64,000 nucleotides of DNA. Origin: Bacillus sp. AFS037270. GTDB taxonomy: Bacteria > Bacillota > Bacilli > Bacillales_B > DSM-18226. The stretch is from NCBI RefSeq assembly GCF_002585305.1, contig NZ_NUNF01000014.1:198632-262631 (forward strand). Direction: 5' to 3'. Each line of letters starts with the position of its first letter. The stretch's first letter is position 1. A program made the position numbers and the translations under genes. Below the pieces are notes generated by a model. It saw only the letters and a list, made by a program, of their open reading frames with translations. It made no database searches and was not told the origin of the DNA. Below are positions 25,222 to 34,967 of the stretch, in pieces.

Positions 25222-26244
25222 ATGAAAAAGTTCCTTGAAGAAGCTAAAACACATTTAATGACTGGTGTTTCCTATATGCTGCCGTTTGTTGTTGCGGGAG
25301 GTCTGCTTCTAACAATTGGTTTACTTTTAGGCGGCGGCGAACAAGAAGCAGGTTTTGCTAAACAAACCGTTAAAGCTGGGGTATTGATTTTCTCCTTAAT
25401 GGTTCCCGTAATGGCAGGCTATATGGCTTATTCTATCGCAGACCGTCCGGGTATTGCTCCAGGTATGGTTGGTGGATTGATTGCTCATGAAATCGGCGCA
25501 GGATTTTTGGGTGGTATTGTTGCAGGTTTCCTTGCAGGTTATATTGTTAATTTTATTAAAAAGCTTCCTATGCACTCATATATTGCTGCACTAAAACCAA
25601 TTATTGTTATTCCGTTATTAGGTGTTGGAGCTGTTTCCTTATTAATGTATATCATTGGTCAGCCAATCGCGTTAGCGTCTAAAGGTTTAGAAGGCTGGTT
25701 ATCATCGATGAGCGGTGGAAATCTAGCGTTACTTGGATTGATTATTGGCGCGATGATGGCGTTTGATATGGGAGGCCCTATTAATAAAGTAGCGTTTGCC
25801 TTCTGTGTTGGTATGTTAAATCAAGGAGTTTACGGTCCAATGGCAGCATGCTGGATTGGAATTATGACACCACCAATTGGACTTGCTCTTGCTACAAGAC
25901 TTGCTCCCAAGAAATTTACAGCCGGTGAAAGACAAAGTGCTCTTCCTTCAACCATCATGGGAGCGACAGGGATTACAGAAGGTGCAATTCCATTTGCCGT
26001 AAGTGACCCACTTCGCGTTATTCCATCCATTGTTGTTGGTTCAGCAGTAGGCGGCGCCTTAGCTATGGCACTTGGTGCAGCAGCTCCAGTACCATCTGGC
26101 GGTGTACTAGTCATTCCGTTCTTTGTTAAACCATTTATGTTCGTCCTTGCTTTTGCAGCAGGAATCGTTACAACGGCATTAATGACAGTTCTTTTAAAAA
26201 AGAAAGTCGAAGAAGAAGTAGCCTATACTCAAGAAGTGGCTTAA
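25222..26244 (+). CDS. PTS fructose-family EIIC permease
   Basis: 340-residue integral membrane component with about nine hydrophobic segments. Typical blocks are LMTGVSYMLPFVVAGGLLLT, GIAPGMVGGLIA, AFDMGGPINKVAF and GATGITEGAIPFA, all hallmarks of fructose/mannosylglycerate EIIC. AAAGGGGGAG precedes the ATG. It forms the translocation channel of the split MngA-like system. An internal hairpin follows before the mannosidase gene. Confidence 0.94.
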   Translation: MKKFLEEAKTHLMTGVSYMLPFVVAGGLLLTIGLLLGGGEQEAGFAKQTVKAGVLIFSLMVPVMAGYMAYSIADRPGIAPGMVGGLIAHEIGAGFLGGIVAGFLAGYIVNFIKKLPMHSYIAALKPIIVIPLLGVGAVSLLMYIIGQPIALASKGLEGWLSSMSGGNLALLGLIIGAMMAFDMGGPINKVAFAFCVGMLNQGVYGPMAACWIGIMTPPIGLALATRLAPKKFTAGERQSALPSTIMGATGITEGAIPFAVSDPLRVIPSIVVGSAVGGALAMALGAAAPVPSGGVLVIPFFVKPFMFVLAFAAGIVTTALMTVLLKKKVEEEVAYTQEVA

Positions 26245-26266
26245 AAAGAATAGCTTGAATTTCATT

Positions 26267-26289
26267 GAGGGGACTTTTAAAGGACCCTC
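26267..26289 (+). terminator. Intra-operon hairpin after EIIC
   Basis: GAGGG/CCCTC and CTTT/AAAG stems with a small internal loop; followed by a T-rich tract but not a full T run, so at most a partial attenuator or mRNA-end stabiliser. Confidence 0.45.
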
Positions 26290-26334
26290 ATCTTCTTTAT
26301 CGCTAAAAAAATTATGGTTCTGGAGGCTTTTACT

Positions 26335-28971
26335 ATGAATTTTCATGTCATCTCCCATACACATTGGGACAGAGAGTGGCACCAAACCTACCAACAATAT
26401 CGTGTAAACTTAATCCGTTTTATGGATGAATTAATTGAGCTTTTAGAAACAAGTCCTGCCTACTCTTCCTTTTTATTAGATGGACAAACGATCGTATTAG
26501 AGGATTATTTAGAAATTAAACCGAAGAATCGGGACAGAATTAGGAAGCTTGTTGAGGAAGGGCGGATCATTATCGGACCTTGGTACATCCAGCCTGACGA
26601 GTTTATGCCAAGCGGAGAATCGCTTGTCCGGAATTTATTAATCGGCCAGCAGGTTGGAAATGAATTTGGTCCATCGATGCAGATTGGGTATTTACCGGAT
26701 TCATTTGGACAGGCTGCTCAGATTCCCCAAGTGTTAAAGGGATTTGGGATTGATCATGCCTTGTTTTGGCGCGGGATTACAAATGAAGAAACAGAAAAAA
26801 CGGATTTCTGGTGGGTGGGTCCCGATGGATCAAAAGTACTAACAACCCATCTTCCATTAGGCTATGGAAATGGCCGCATGCTTTCAACAGATTTAGAGCA
26901 GAATGTTAAAATCATCGAAGAAAATCACTCAAGCTTAAAAGATATGACGACCACACCTAATATGTTATTGATGTGTGGTTTCGATCAAAGAAGTGCCAAT
27001 AAAGATCTGCCTGAAATTATGGATGAGCTAAATAAATATTATGCTGAACACGGAAGTGAGTTCCAGGTTAGACTAAGCCGCCTGCAGGACTATTTTGAAG
27101 GGATTTCGCAAGAATCAGAAAAACTCGAGCACCTTTCTGGTGAGTTTCGAAAGGGCAAAAATATGCGCGTCCATGTAAGTATCGCCTCAACGCGCTTAGA
27201 TTTGAAAAAGAAAAACTTCGAAGTCCAAAATTTATATGAAAAATATGTGGAGCCTGTGAACTCCCTTTCCTTCCTAGCGGGGCACCATTATGACAATGAT
27301 GTTATCAATAAAGGCTGGAAATACATGATGCAAAATCATGCCCATGATTCCATTTGTAATGTTTGTACAGATGACACTCATCATGAAATGAATATGAGAT
27401 ATGAATTCGCCAAGCAAATTGGCGAGTCTGTACAGAAAACAGCCACCTCTGAATTGCTTGGCAACATAAAGTTCGATGAGAACAAGGGAATGCCTATAGT
27501 GGTCGTGAATACACTTGGCCAAAAAAGAAAAAATATCGCAGAAGCAACATTACATGTAACTTTTAAAGAATTTATCCTAGTTGACTCAAATGGAAATGAG
27601 GTCCATTATCAAGTTGTTGAAACGAAAGAAGAAAATTTAAATGATAAACAAATTGAAATAGGTGTAAAAAATGCCGATCAGTTTGTTTTTACTACTAAAA
27701 TTAAATTTGCCGCTGAAGTAGATGGCTTTGGATTCAGCACGTATTACGTAAAAGAACAAGCTCCAATGGCTCATACATTTGCCGATGTGTATCAGAATGG
27801 AGCCTTCGAAAATGAGTTTATCGCAGTGAACATCGAAAAAAATGGTTCATTAACAATAAAAGAACAAAAAACCGGTGCGATTTTTAAAGGGCTAAATGTG
27901 TTTGAAGAAGGCGGAAATGCCGGTGATGAATATGATTTCTCACCACCTCGGGAAGACGTCATTATTACGACAAGAGACGCGGCTCCAGAAATATCGGTTG
28001 TTCATAACGGACCTATTTTTGCAACGGTTAAGATCGCGTATCAAATGGAATTTCCTGTCGATACAGATGTAAACAGCCGTTCAAAAGAAAAGAAAGCTTC
28101 AACGATCGAGACTTATGTGATGGTGAATCGTTATGAAGATCGGGTCGATGTGAAAACAGTGATTGATAATACGGTTAAAAACCACCGAATTCGCGCCTTA
28201 TTTGATACAGGAATGACAACGAAAACCCATATCGCTGACCAACCATTTGGCACGATTCGCCGTGATAACTATCTAGAGCAGGTTGAATACTGGGAGCAGG
28301 AAAATTGGGAGGAAAAATATTACCCAATTTATCCGCAGCAGAAATTTGTGGATGTTTCTGATGATCAAAAAGGTATTTCTATTCTTAATAAAGGCTTGCC
28401 GCAATACGAGATCCTGAATGGTGAAAAACCAACAATTGCTCTTACGCTGCTTGCTGGAACCGATTATATGGGGAAACAGGATTTAGTGGATCGTCCTGGA
28501 AGACGTTCAGGTTTACATGTAGCCACTCCGGATAGTCTTTTATTAGGTAAGCATGAAATGGAATATTCCATTATTGCGCACCAAGGTAATGAAATTAAGG
28601 CAGGTACTGGGGTTAAAGCCAGCGAATTTACTACACCGTTTATGACGGTCCCTCTTTCTGTTAAGAGGGAAAGAGGTTCTCTAAGCGACAACTGTACGTT
28701 TATTCGTGTTGAAGGTACTGAAGTGGCTATTAGTGCTGTGAAAAAATGTGAAAATGATAATAGTCTTTTAGTAAGAATTTATAATACAACTAACCAGCCA
28801 ATTGATTCTGCAAAGCTAGAAATCAATCAAGAGCTTTTCAAAACTATTAAACTAGTTAATTTGAATGAAGTTCCGATCACTGAGCAGGATGAGCGTATCC
28901 TTTTCACTGCTAATGAAATTCACTTAAAGGATATTCGTCCGAACGAAGTCTTAAGCTTTACATTATCTTAG
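26335..28971 (+). CDS. mngB: Alpha-mannosidase GH38, mannosylglycerate hydrolase-like
   Basis: 878-residue cytoplasmic GH38 enzyme. Zinc-binding HTHWDREWH is at residues 8-16, the nucleophile Asp122 is in YLPDSFGQ, and HDSICNVCTDDTHHEM is the second metal block; the C-terminal beta domains complete the normal length. ATG 26335 has CTGGAGG 8 bases upstream, unlike the ATG at 26314. Sitting right after an MngA-like PTS and beside glycerate kinase, it most probably cleaves 6-phosphomannosyl-glycerate to mannose-6-P and glycerate, as E. coli MngB does. Another alpha-mannoside is possible. Confidence 0.9.
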   Translation: MNFHVISHTHWDREWHQTYQQYRVNLIRFMDELIELLETSPAYSSFLLDGQTIVLEDYLEIKPKNRDRIRKLVEEGRIIIGPWYIQPDEFMPSGESLVRNLLIGQQVGNEFGPSMQIGYLPDSFGQAAQIPQVLKGFGIDHALFWRGITNEETEKTDFWWVGPDGSKVLTTHLPLGYGNGRMLSTDLEQNVKIIEENHSSLKDMTTTPNMLLMCGFDQRSANKDLPEIMDELNKYYAEHGSEFQVRLSRLQDYFEGISQESEKLEHLSGEFRKGKNMRVHVSIASTRLDLKKKNFEVQNLYEKYVEPVNSLSFLAGHHYDNDVINKGWKYMMQNHAHDSICNVCTDDTHHEMNMRYEFAKQIGESVQKTATSELLGNIKFDENKGMPIVVVNTLGQKRKNIAEATLHVTFKEFILVDSNGNEVHYQVVETKEENLNDKQIEIGVKNADQFVFTTKIKFAAEVDGFGFSTYYVKEQAPMAHTFADVYQNGAFENEFIAVNIEKNGSLTIKEQKTGAIFKGLNVFEEGGNAGDEYDFSPPREDVIITTRDAAPEISVVHNGPIFATVKIAYQMEFPVDTDVNSRSKEKKASTIETYVMVNRYEDRVDVKTVIDNTVKNHRIRALFDTGMTTKTHIADQPFGTIRRDNYLEQVEYWEQENWEEKYYPIYPQQKFVDVSDDQKGISILNKGLPQYEILNGEKPTIALTLLAGTDYMGKQDLVDRPGRRSGLHVATPDSLLLGKHEMEYSIIAHQGNEIKAGTGVKASEFTTPFMTVPLSVKRERGSLSDNCTFIRVEGTEVAISAVKKCENDNSLLVRIYNTTNQPIDSAKLEINQELFKTIKLVNLNEVPITEQDERILFTANEIHLKDIRPNEVLSFTLS

Positions 28972-28979
28972 AATGAAAG

Positions 28980-29035
28980 GAGATACCCAAGAATTAGAGT
29001 GATAAGGTCAACTCTTTTTGAGGGTATCTCTTTTT
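28980..29035 (+). terminator. Intra-operon terminator-like structure
   Basis: GGAGATACCC pairs with GGGTATCTC, enclosing an inner AGAGT/ACTCT stem, with five T after it. It separates the mannosidase from the C69 gene and probably reduces downstream expression. Confidence 0.7.
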
Positions 29036-29055
29036 AATAACGGAGGGATTTTAAA

Positions 29056-30447
29056 ATGTGTGATAATTTAGTTGTCCTGCCAGATTCCACAAGTCAAACT
29101 CGGATGCTTGTAGCGAAAAATAGCGATCGACCAGCTTATGAAAGTCAGCCGCTCGTGTATAATAAAAAGCAAACCTATGAACATGGGGAGAATGTAAATT
29201 TAGCTTACTTGAATATACCCCAAATTAAAGAAACCTATTTAACAATTGGTTCTTCTCCGTTTTGGTGCTGGGGCTATGAGCAGGGCATCAATGAACACGG
29301 CGTCGCCATCGGAAACGAGGCTATTTTTACAAAGGATTTGAAAGACAGTGCGGCAAATCCTGAAAAACAAAAAGGGATTTTAGGGATGGAGCTTGTCCGG
29401 CTTGGCCTTGAGAGAGGGAAAACAGCGAAAGAAGCTTTAGAAGTTATTGCAAAGTTAATTGAAGAGTATGGTCAATGGGGCAGTGCCGTTGTAGGCGAAG
29501 AGAAGCCTTACAATAATTCGTTTATCATCGCTGATTCAAAGGAAGCATGGGTTCTTGAAACAGTGGACCATCATTGGGCGGCAAAGAAAATTCAAAAAAA
29601 ATACCATTCGATCTCGAACGAAATAAGTATTCGCAATGACTGGGATTTAAATAGTGAGGGCTTTATGGAAAAGGCGATTCGATCTGGCTGGGCTGACCGA
29701 GCAGAGGATTTTGATGCTGCCCATGCTTATATGGACTTTACAAATGCGCTGCAGGTCTCGCATATTCGTGTACAGCGTACGAAGCAATTGCTTCATGAGA
29801 AAGCGGGGGAGATTGATGTCCCTTGGCTGAAACGAATCTTACGGGATCATTATGAAGATACATTTTTAGAAGCCCCATTTTTTAATGCGGCACTGCCGGA
29901 TTTTCAAACCATTTGTATGCACTCCTCCCCTGCGAATTTTACTTGGGGAATTACCGCTTCTTCGACGGTTTTTGAACTTCCAGCGGATGAATGGCATTTT
30001 CCGGTGATTTGGTGGTCGCCTGCAACCCCGTGTACAGGTCTTTATCTGCCGATTTTCATGTGTGAACAGGAGTTTCCAGTGGTTCTTTCTCAGGCGGGAA
30101 CGGTGAGGGTGAAAACAGCTGATCCGACCAAATCAGAGCAGGATCAATCGGCAAAAGATTCATATTGGTGGATGTTCCGGGATTTGCTTGATGAATTAAA
30201 AGGCGATGAAAATGGAAAATTATTTACTAAGAATAAGGAAATTGTTAGAAAAACTTTTGACCTTTTAGAGCAAAAATGGTTGAAGTTAATTCGTGATACT
30301 GAAGAAGAGGCGGCTGTCCTGAATAAGGCTGGTAAACAAAAGGAAGCCATTGCCCTCGTTACGTCCTTTTCATATGAATGTTTAAAAGAAGCTTTAGAAG
30401 CTATTGGAAAAATTCGAACGCAAATAAAAACAGCCGTTTTGTCATAA
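29056..30447 (+). CDS. C69-family dipeptidase / Ntn-hydrolase
   Basis: 463 residues beginning MCDNLVVLPDSTSQ. Cys2 would become the N-terminal nucleophile after Met removal, as in peptidase family C69 (dipeptidase A, secernin). KNSDRPAYESQPLVY, GSSPFWCWGYEQGINEHGVA and SAVVGEEKPYNNSF follow the family pattern. CGGAGGG precedes the ATG. Lying within a mannosylglycerate operon is unexpected: it might cut an amide-linked derivative of the imported glycoside, or merely be co-regulated. The substrate is unknown. Confidence 0.85.
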   Translation: MCDNLVVLPDSTSQTRMLVAKNSDRPAYESQPLVYNKKQTYEHGENVNLAYLNIPQIKETYLTIGSSPFWCWGYEQGINEHGVAIGNEAIFTKDLKDSAANPEKQKGILGMELVRLGLERGKTAKEALEVIAKLIEEYGQWGSAVVGEEKPYNNSFIIADSKEAWVLETVDHHWAAKKIQKKYHSISNEISIRNDWDLNSEGFMEKAIRSGWADRAEDFDAAHAYMDFTNALQVSHIRVQRTKQLLHEKAGEIDVPWLKRILRDHYEDTFLEAPFFNAALPDFQTICMHSSPANFTWGITASSTVFELPADEWHFPVIWWSPATPCTGLYLPIFMCEQEFPVVLSQAGTVRVKTADPTKSEQDQSAKDSYWWMFRDLLDELKGDENGKLFTKNKEIVRKTFDLLEQKWLKLIRDTEEEAAVLNKAGKQKEAIALVTSFSYECLKEALEAIGKIRTQIKTAVLS

Positions 30448-30480
30448 AAAGTTCTTACTTGGTTAGCAGGGGTGTAAGAT

Positions 30481-32445
30481 ATGATTGTTTTAAACAGCCG
30501 TCTTAAGTCATTGATCAAAGAAATTCTATCACAGAAGGAGCCTGTGACAAGTGAATACCTAGCAAAAGTACTAGGTGTCACTTCCCGGACAATTAGAAAT
30601 GATGTGAAAACATTAAATCTTGAACTCAAAAAAATTGGTGTCCAAATCGAAGCGAATAGAGGTGTTGGCTATTTTATTGATCAGACCCTTGGACAGCCGG
30701 TTACTGAAATAATCGAAGAGCTTTTTATGCTTCAGGAAGAGGAACAAGGCAACGCCCCTGTACTGCCAGAGGAACGAGTACTGTATATTTTAAAAAGCAT
30801 TATTACGGCGGAGGATTTCATTGCAACGGAACAGCTTGCCAATGATTTATTTGTGAGTAAATCCACCGTTGATAACGACTTAAAGCAAGTAGAGAAACTT
30901 TTAGAAAAATATGACTTAACCTTGTATAAAAAGCAAAACTATGGAATCAAATTGATCGGAAACGAAATGAATATTCGCTTTTGCTTGTCTGAAAGCTTGG
31001 TGAATTTGAGAAATGAACAAGCCCAGCTTGAAAATGAGATTATCTCAGATGTAAATGTGGAAGTCATTAAGACGATTACCATGAAACATATTGAAGAGTT
31101 GCCCTTTCGTATGGCTGAACTTCCGCTCAATAATTTAGTGATGCACATTGCGATTGCCATCCAGAGAATTAAAAAGGGTAAAAATATTGAGGTCGGTACG
31201 ATTGAGCTCGATCAAATTGAAACGCAAGCGGAATCCGTGGTAGCCAATAGAATGGTCACGTCCCTTGAAGAAACATTTTCAATAAAAATCCCTGCAGGTG
31301 AAGTGGCGTATATCGCGATTCATTTGCTTGGAGCCAAACATTTTGAAGATAAGAATTTACAAGAGGTCGATTTTGCTGAGATGGTAGGGGAGAGCCACTA
31401 TCAATTAGTGGTTGATATTCTTTCGGAAATTAATAGGGTTTACCACATCGATTTGCGGGAGGATCGAGAGCTCATTTATGGCTTAGGGCTTCATTTGCGG
31501 TCTGCCATGAACCGTTTAAAATATCGAATGAACCTAAGGAATCCCATGTTAAAGGAAATCAAAAATCATTATCCGTTTTCTTTTGAGTTAGGGATTCTTG
31601 CCTCTGAAATCATCCAGAAAAACAGCCATCTTATTGTAAATGAGGACGAAATCGGTTATATCGCGATTCATCTGGAAGCTGCTGTTGAGCGGATGAAGAA
31701 TAAAAAACGGCGTGAAGTGAGACGAGTAGCCATCGTCTGTGCTTCCGGATTAGGCACGGCTAAGTTATTAGCAGCTAGTATCGAGAGTAAGTTTCCTGGG
31801 ATTGATATTGTGGGGACCTATCCGTCCTATTCTATTAAGAATATCAAAAAAGAGGCCGCCGATTTAATCTTAAGTACCATCCCTGTTAAAGAAGAAGGCC
31901 CGATTCCGATCCTTCATATCAACACGATGTTAACGGAACAAGATGTTGAAAGGGTTAAAGAACACATTTCAAGCAAGTATCTAAATGAAGATAAGAATAA
32001 ATCATTAAAAAAGCTGCAAAATCTCTTTAATGAGGATTTGTTTTTCACCGAGATTGATAAGAAAAATCCAAAGGACATCATCAAATCCTTAACAACTATT
32101 CTAAATATTAAAGGATTTGTCGATGATTCTTTTCAGCAATCTGTGCTAGAGCGGGAGGAAATCTCACCTACAGCAATCGGTAATCTTGTGGCCATTCCCC
32201 ACCCCTTAAAACCGAATGCGTTAGGGTCCTGTATTGCCATTGGGATTCTAAAGAAACCAATAAAATGGGGAGAGCATTCGGTTCAATTGGTCTTTTTACT
32301 GGCATTGAATGAAAAGGATAAAGAAGAATTCAGCCACCTTTTTAATCATTTATGGCGGTTGGTCCAAAATAAAAAATTAGTGGATGAGCTTTGCTCTAAA
32401 GAGAATTTTGCTGATTTTATGAGTCAATTTTACTCGACCAAATAA
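30481..32445 (+). CDS. PRD-containing transcriptional activator with EIIB/EIIA domains (MtlR/LicR type)
   Basis: 654 residues: DNA-binding HTH domains at about 5-60 (VTSRTIRNDVKTL) and 85-160 (FVSKSTVDNDLKQ), PRD1 with H222 and H281, PRD2 with H338 and H397, a Gat-type EIIB-like domain with C420 (AIVCASGLGTAKLL), and a C-terminal EIIA-like domain with H574 (VAIPHPLKP). Such regulators are activated or inhibited by PTS phosphorylation. It is encoded inside the operon it presumably controls; the perfect palindrome at 24325 is a candidate binding site. The substrate sensed is inferred to be mannosylglycerate. Confidence 0.93.
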   Translation: MIVLNSRLKSLIKEILSQKEPVTSEYLAKVLGVTSRTIRNDVKTLNLELKKIGVQIEANRGVGYFIDQTLGQPVTEIIEELFMLQEEEQGNAPVLPEERVLYILKSIITAEDFIATEQLANDLFVSKSTVDNDLKQVEKLLEKYDLTLYKKQNYGIKLIGNEMNIRFCLSESLVNLRNEQAQLENEIISDVNVEVIKTITMKHIEELPFRMAELPLNNLVMHIAIAIQRIKKGKNIEVGTIELDQIETQAESVVANRMVTSLEETFSIKIPAGEVAYIAIHLLGAKHFEDKNLQEVDFAEMVGESHYQLVVDILSEINRVYHIDLREDRELIYGLGLHLRSAMNRLKYRMNLRNPMLKEIKNHYPFSFELGILASEIIQKNSHLIVNEDEIGYIAIHLEAAVERMKNKKRREVRRVAIVCASGLGTAKLLAASIESKFPGIDIVGTYPSYSIKNIKKEAADLILSTIPVKEEGPIPILHINTMLTEQDVERVKEHISSKYLNEDKNKSLKKLQNLFNEDLFFTEIDKKNPKDIIKSLTTILNIKGFVDDSFQQSVLEREEISPTAIGNLVAIPHPLKPNALGSCIAIGILKKPIKWGEHSVQLVFLLALNEKDKEEFSHLFNHLWRLVQNKKLVDELCSKENFADFMSQFYSTK

Positions 32446-32465
32446 AGTTAGAAGGAATGAAACCT

Positions 32466-33587
32466 ATGAAAGTTGTAATCGCACCAGATTCTTTTAAAGA
32501 AAGTTTATCGGCGACAGAGGTTGCGGGTGCCATTGAAGAAGGATTTCTGAAAGTCTTTCCTCATGCTGAGTTTGTTAAGGTTCCCATGGCTGATGGGGGA
32601 GAGGGCCTTGTTCAATCCTTAGTGGATTCGCTAAATGGACACATTATTCAGCAGGAGGTAACCGGTCCGCTTGGTCATAAAGTGACTGGTTTCTTTGGGT
32701 TGATTCATAACGGAAAAACGGCTGTCATTGAAATGGCCGCTGCTGCTGGATTACATTTGGTTTCGCATGGAAATAGAAATCCGCTTCATACCACAACCTT
32801 TGGAGTAGGAGAACTAATATTGGCTGCTCTTGACCATCATGTAGAAAAAATCATTTTAGGTCTCGGGGGAAGTGCTACTAATGATGGAGGGGCAGGGATG
32901 GTTCAGGCGTTAGGAGGGAAATTACTACATGCCAACGGCTGTGAAATTGGATTTGGCGGCGGAGCATTAGCGAGCTTAAACTCTATTAATTTAGAAGGGT
33001 TGGATGTACGTTTATCTGAAATTACTTTCGAGGTTGCTTGTGATGTCGAGAACCCATTGCTTGGGCTAACTGGTGCTTCTTCCGTATTTGGTCCGCAAAA
33101 AGGGGCAACAGCAGATATGGTTCAGATTCTAGATGAGAATATAGCACATTTTGCAAGAGTGATAGAAAGAGATTTAGGGAAGCGTGTTTTTGACGTTTCT
33201 GGTGCAGGAGCTGCAGGTGGCTTGGGTGCAGGTTTATTAGCCTTTCTTCCTTGCAAGTTAAAAAAAGGAATCGAGATCGTCGTTGACGCTACTTGCTTAG
33301 AGGAGCATATTCGTGATGCGTCCCTTGTCGTAACGGGAGAAGGGAAGATCGATAGTCAAACCATTTATGGTAAAACCTCGATTGGTGTGGCAAAGGTCGC
33401 AAAAAAACATAACATTCGTGTAATCGGGTTAGCAGGTTCCCTTGGTGCCGGCTATGAAGCTGTTTATGATGGTGGCATTGATGCCGTTTTTAGCATTGTA
33501 CCTGGAGTTACAACACTTGATAATGCACTTGAAAATGCCTATCCCAACATTGTGAATACTGTACGAAATATTGCAAAGCTTTTATAA
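32466..33587 (+). CDS. glxK: Glycerate kinase (GlxK/GarK family)
   Basis: 373-residue kinase phosphorylating D-glycerate, in this family usually to 2-phosphoglycerate. VVIAPDSFKESLSATEVAGA at the N-terminus, PMADGGEGLVQSL, LGLGGSATNDGGAGM and VTGEGKIDSQT are the family blocks. ATG at 32466 is preferred over 32457 because GAAGGA needs the longer spacing. As the last gene of the operon it disposes of the glycerate released by the mannosidase, and so supports mannosylglycerate as the substrate. A hairpin terminator follows 2 bp later. Confidence 0.95.
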   Translation: MKVVIAPDSFKESLSATEVAGAIEEGFLKVFPHAEFVKVPMADGGEGLVQSLVDSLNGHIIQQEVTGPLGHKVTGFFGLIHNGKTAVIEMAAAAGLHLVSHGNRNPLHTTTFGVGELILAALDHHVEKIILGLGGSATNDGGAGMVQALGGKLLHANGCEIGFGGGALASLNSINLEGLDVRLSEITFEVACDVENPLLGLTGASSVFGPQKGATADMVQILDENIAHFARVIERDLGKRVFDVSGAGAAGGLGAGLLAFLPCKLKKGIEIVVDATCLEEHIRDASLVVTGEGKIDSQTIYGKTSIGVAKVAKKHNIRVIGLAGSLGAGYEAVYDGGIDAVFSIVPGVTTLDNALENAYPNIVNTVRNIAKLL

Positions 33588-33589
33588 AA

Positions 33590-33617
33590 AACAAACCCAC
33601 ATATTAGTGGGCTTGTT
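33590..33617. terminator. Bidirectional terminator between convergent genes
   Basis: AACAAACCCAC pairs with GTGGGCTTGTT around ATATTA; it serves the mannosylglycerate operon and the converging MetE-like gene. Confidence 0.75.
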
Positions 33618-33629
33618 GTCGTTTGAAGC

Positions 33630-34733
33630 TTATTTCCACACATCTTTCGCAATAGAAATGACATGTCTAACTTTATCCCATTGCTGTTCTTCTGTTAGAA
33701 GGTTTCCTTCTTCGGTAGAGGAGAATCCACATTGCGGGCTTAGGCATAGTTGATCTAATTCTACATATTTAGCAGCTTCTGCAATACGTGCTTTTATTAA
33801 TTCTGGGTCTTCTAAATCACCAAACTTAGATGTAATCAGTCCAAGAACAATTTGTAAATCTTTGCGGTTTACGTGTTTAAGCGGTGCAAACCCGCCAGAG
33901 CGCTCATCATCAAATTCTAAGAATAAGCCATCTACCTTTAATTCGCCAAAGATATATTCTGAAGCATTATCGTAACCGCCGCTAGCCGTATAAGTAGATT
34001 TAAAGTTTCCGCGGCAGATATGCATCGTGATGACCATATCTTCTGGTTTGTTGGCAATCGATTCATTGATGGCACGAGTGAAAATCTTAATTAACTCTTC
34101 TGGAGTGTAGCCTTTGTCGGCAATTTGCTGCTGGCCTTTCTCTGAGAAGAAAACTGCCCAAGATGTATCATCTAATTGCAAATAACGGCAGCCTGCATCA
34201 TAAAATGCCTGAATAGCTTTTTGGTAGGCTTTAATTAAATCATCAAAGAACTCATCTTTGTTTGGATATGCCGCTTCCTCGATAACCCCTCTAAAGAAGA
34301 GCATATTTGGACTTGGAATCGTGAATTTCGCTACATGGTCACCCTTGATGCCGTCCAAGAATTTATAGTCTTCGATAAATGGATGCTGACCGAAGTCTAG
34401 TTTACCCGTTACTTTTACTCCGTGTGCTCTTGTTTGAACACCATTAAATTGAATACCTGACTCGGCTTCATAAAGCTCAACGCCCTCAAGTCCTGCTAGG
34501 AAGTCGAAATGCCACCAAGCACGGCGCAATTCTCCATCTGTTACAGCTGAAAGACCTACTTCTTTTTGTTTTTCTACTAATCTAATGATTTCTTCATCTT
34601 CGATGGCACGAAGCTGTTCCGCTGTGATTTCTCCGTTTTCTTTTTGAAGACGTGCTTGCTTAAGTCGTTCCGGACGCAGGAAGCTTCCGACATGGTCGGC
34701 TTTAAAAGGTGCTCTAGTGAGTGTTTTTGTCAT
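33630..34733 (-). CDS. MetE-like methyltransferase (YxjG/YxjH type)
   Basis: 367 residues corresponding to the C-terminal catalytic half of cobalamin-independent methionine synthase. Opening APFKADHVGSFLRPERL is typical of YxjG/YxjH. Zinc ligands are visible as H238 and C240 (MHICRGNF), a Glu near 264 and C335 (SPQCGFSS). Without the N-terminal MetE half it may use another methyl donor or substrate. AAAGGAGC precedes ATG 34733; an upstream extension lacks an RBS. I looked for the SAM riboswitch often found before such genes in B. subtilis and saw none. Confidence 0.9.
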   Translation of the reverse strand: MTKTLTRAPFKADHVGSFLRPERLKQARLQKENGEITAEQLRAIEDEEIIRLVEKQKEVGLSAVTDGELRRAWWHFDFLAGLEGVELYEAESGIQFNGVQTRAHGVKVTGKLDFGQHPFIEDYKFLDGIKGDHVAKFTIPSPNMLFFRGVIEEAAYPNKDEFFDDLIKAYQKAIQAFYDAGCRYLQLDDTSWAVFFSEKGQQQIADKGYTPEELIKIFTRAINESIANKPEDMVITMHICRGNFKSTYTASGGYDNASEYIFGELKVDGLFLEFDDERSGGFAPLKHVNRKDLQIVLGLITSKFGDLEDPELIKARIAEAAKYVELDQLCLSPQCGFSSTEEGNLLTEEQQWDKVRHVISIAKDVWK

Positions 34734-34967
34734 TTTATCTGCTCCTTTAATAAATATAATTTTAATTATATATAAAATTTTCGAAAAATGCATAGATGGA
34801 ACATATTCTAAAATCCCTCTTTAAGCTGTAAGCCTTTGCATTTTTGCAGTGTTTTTGTGGAAAAAAATTATTGTATAGAAAACATTGATTTTTTTGAAAA
34901 TTTATTCTAGTATAGTGAAAGATTAATTATTTAGAAAAGCGAAAAAATTGTTTCGGGGGGTACTATT

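Noticed and set aside
34734..34967. SAM riboswitch before the MetE-like gene
   Set aside because: The leader is AT-rich with no S-box helices or a terminator visible.
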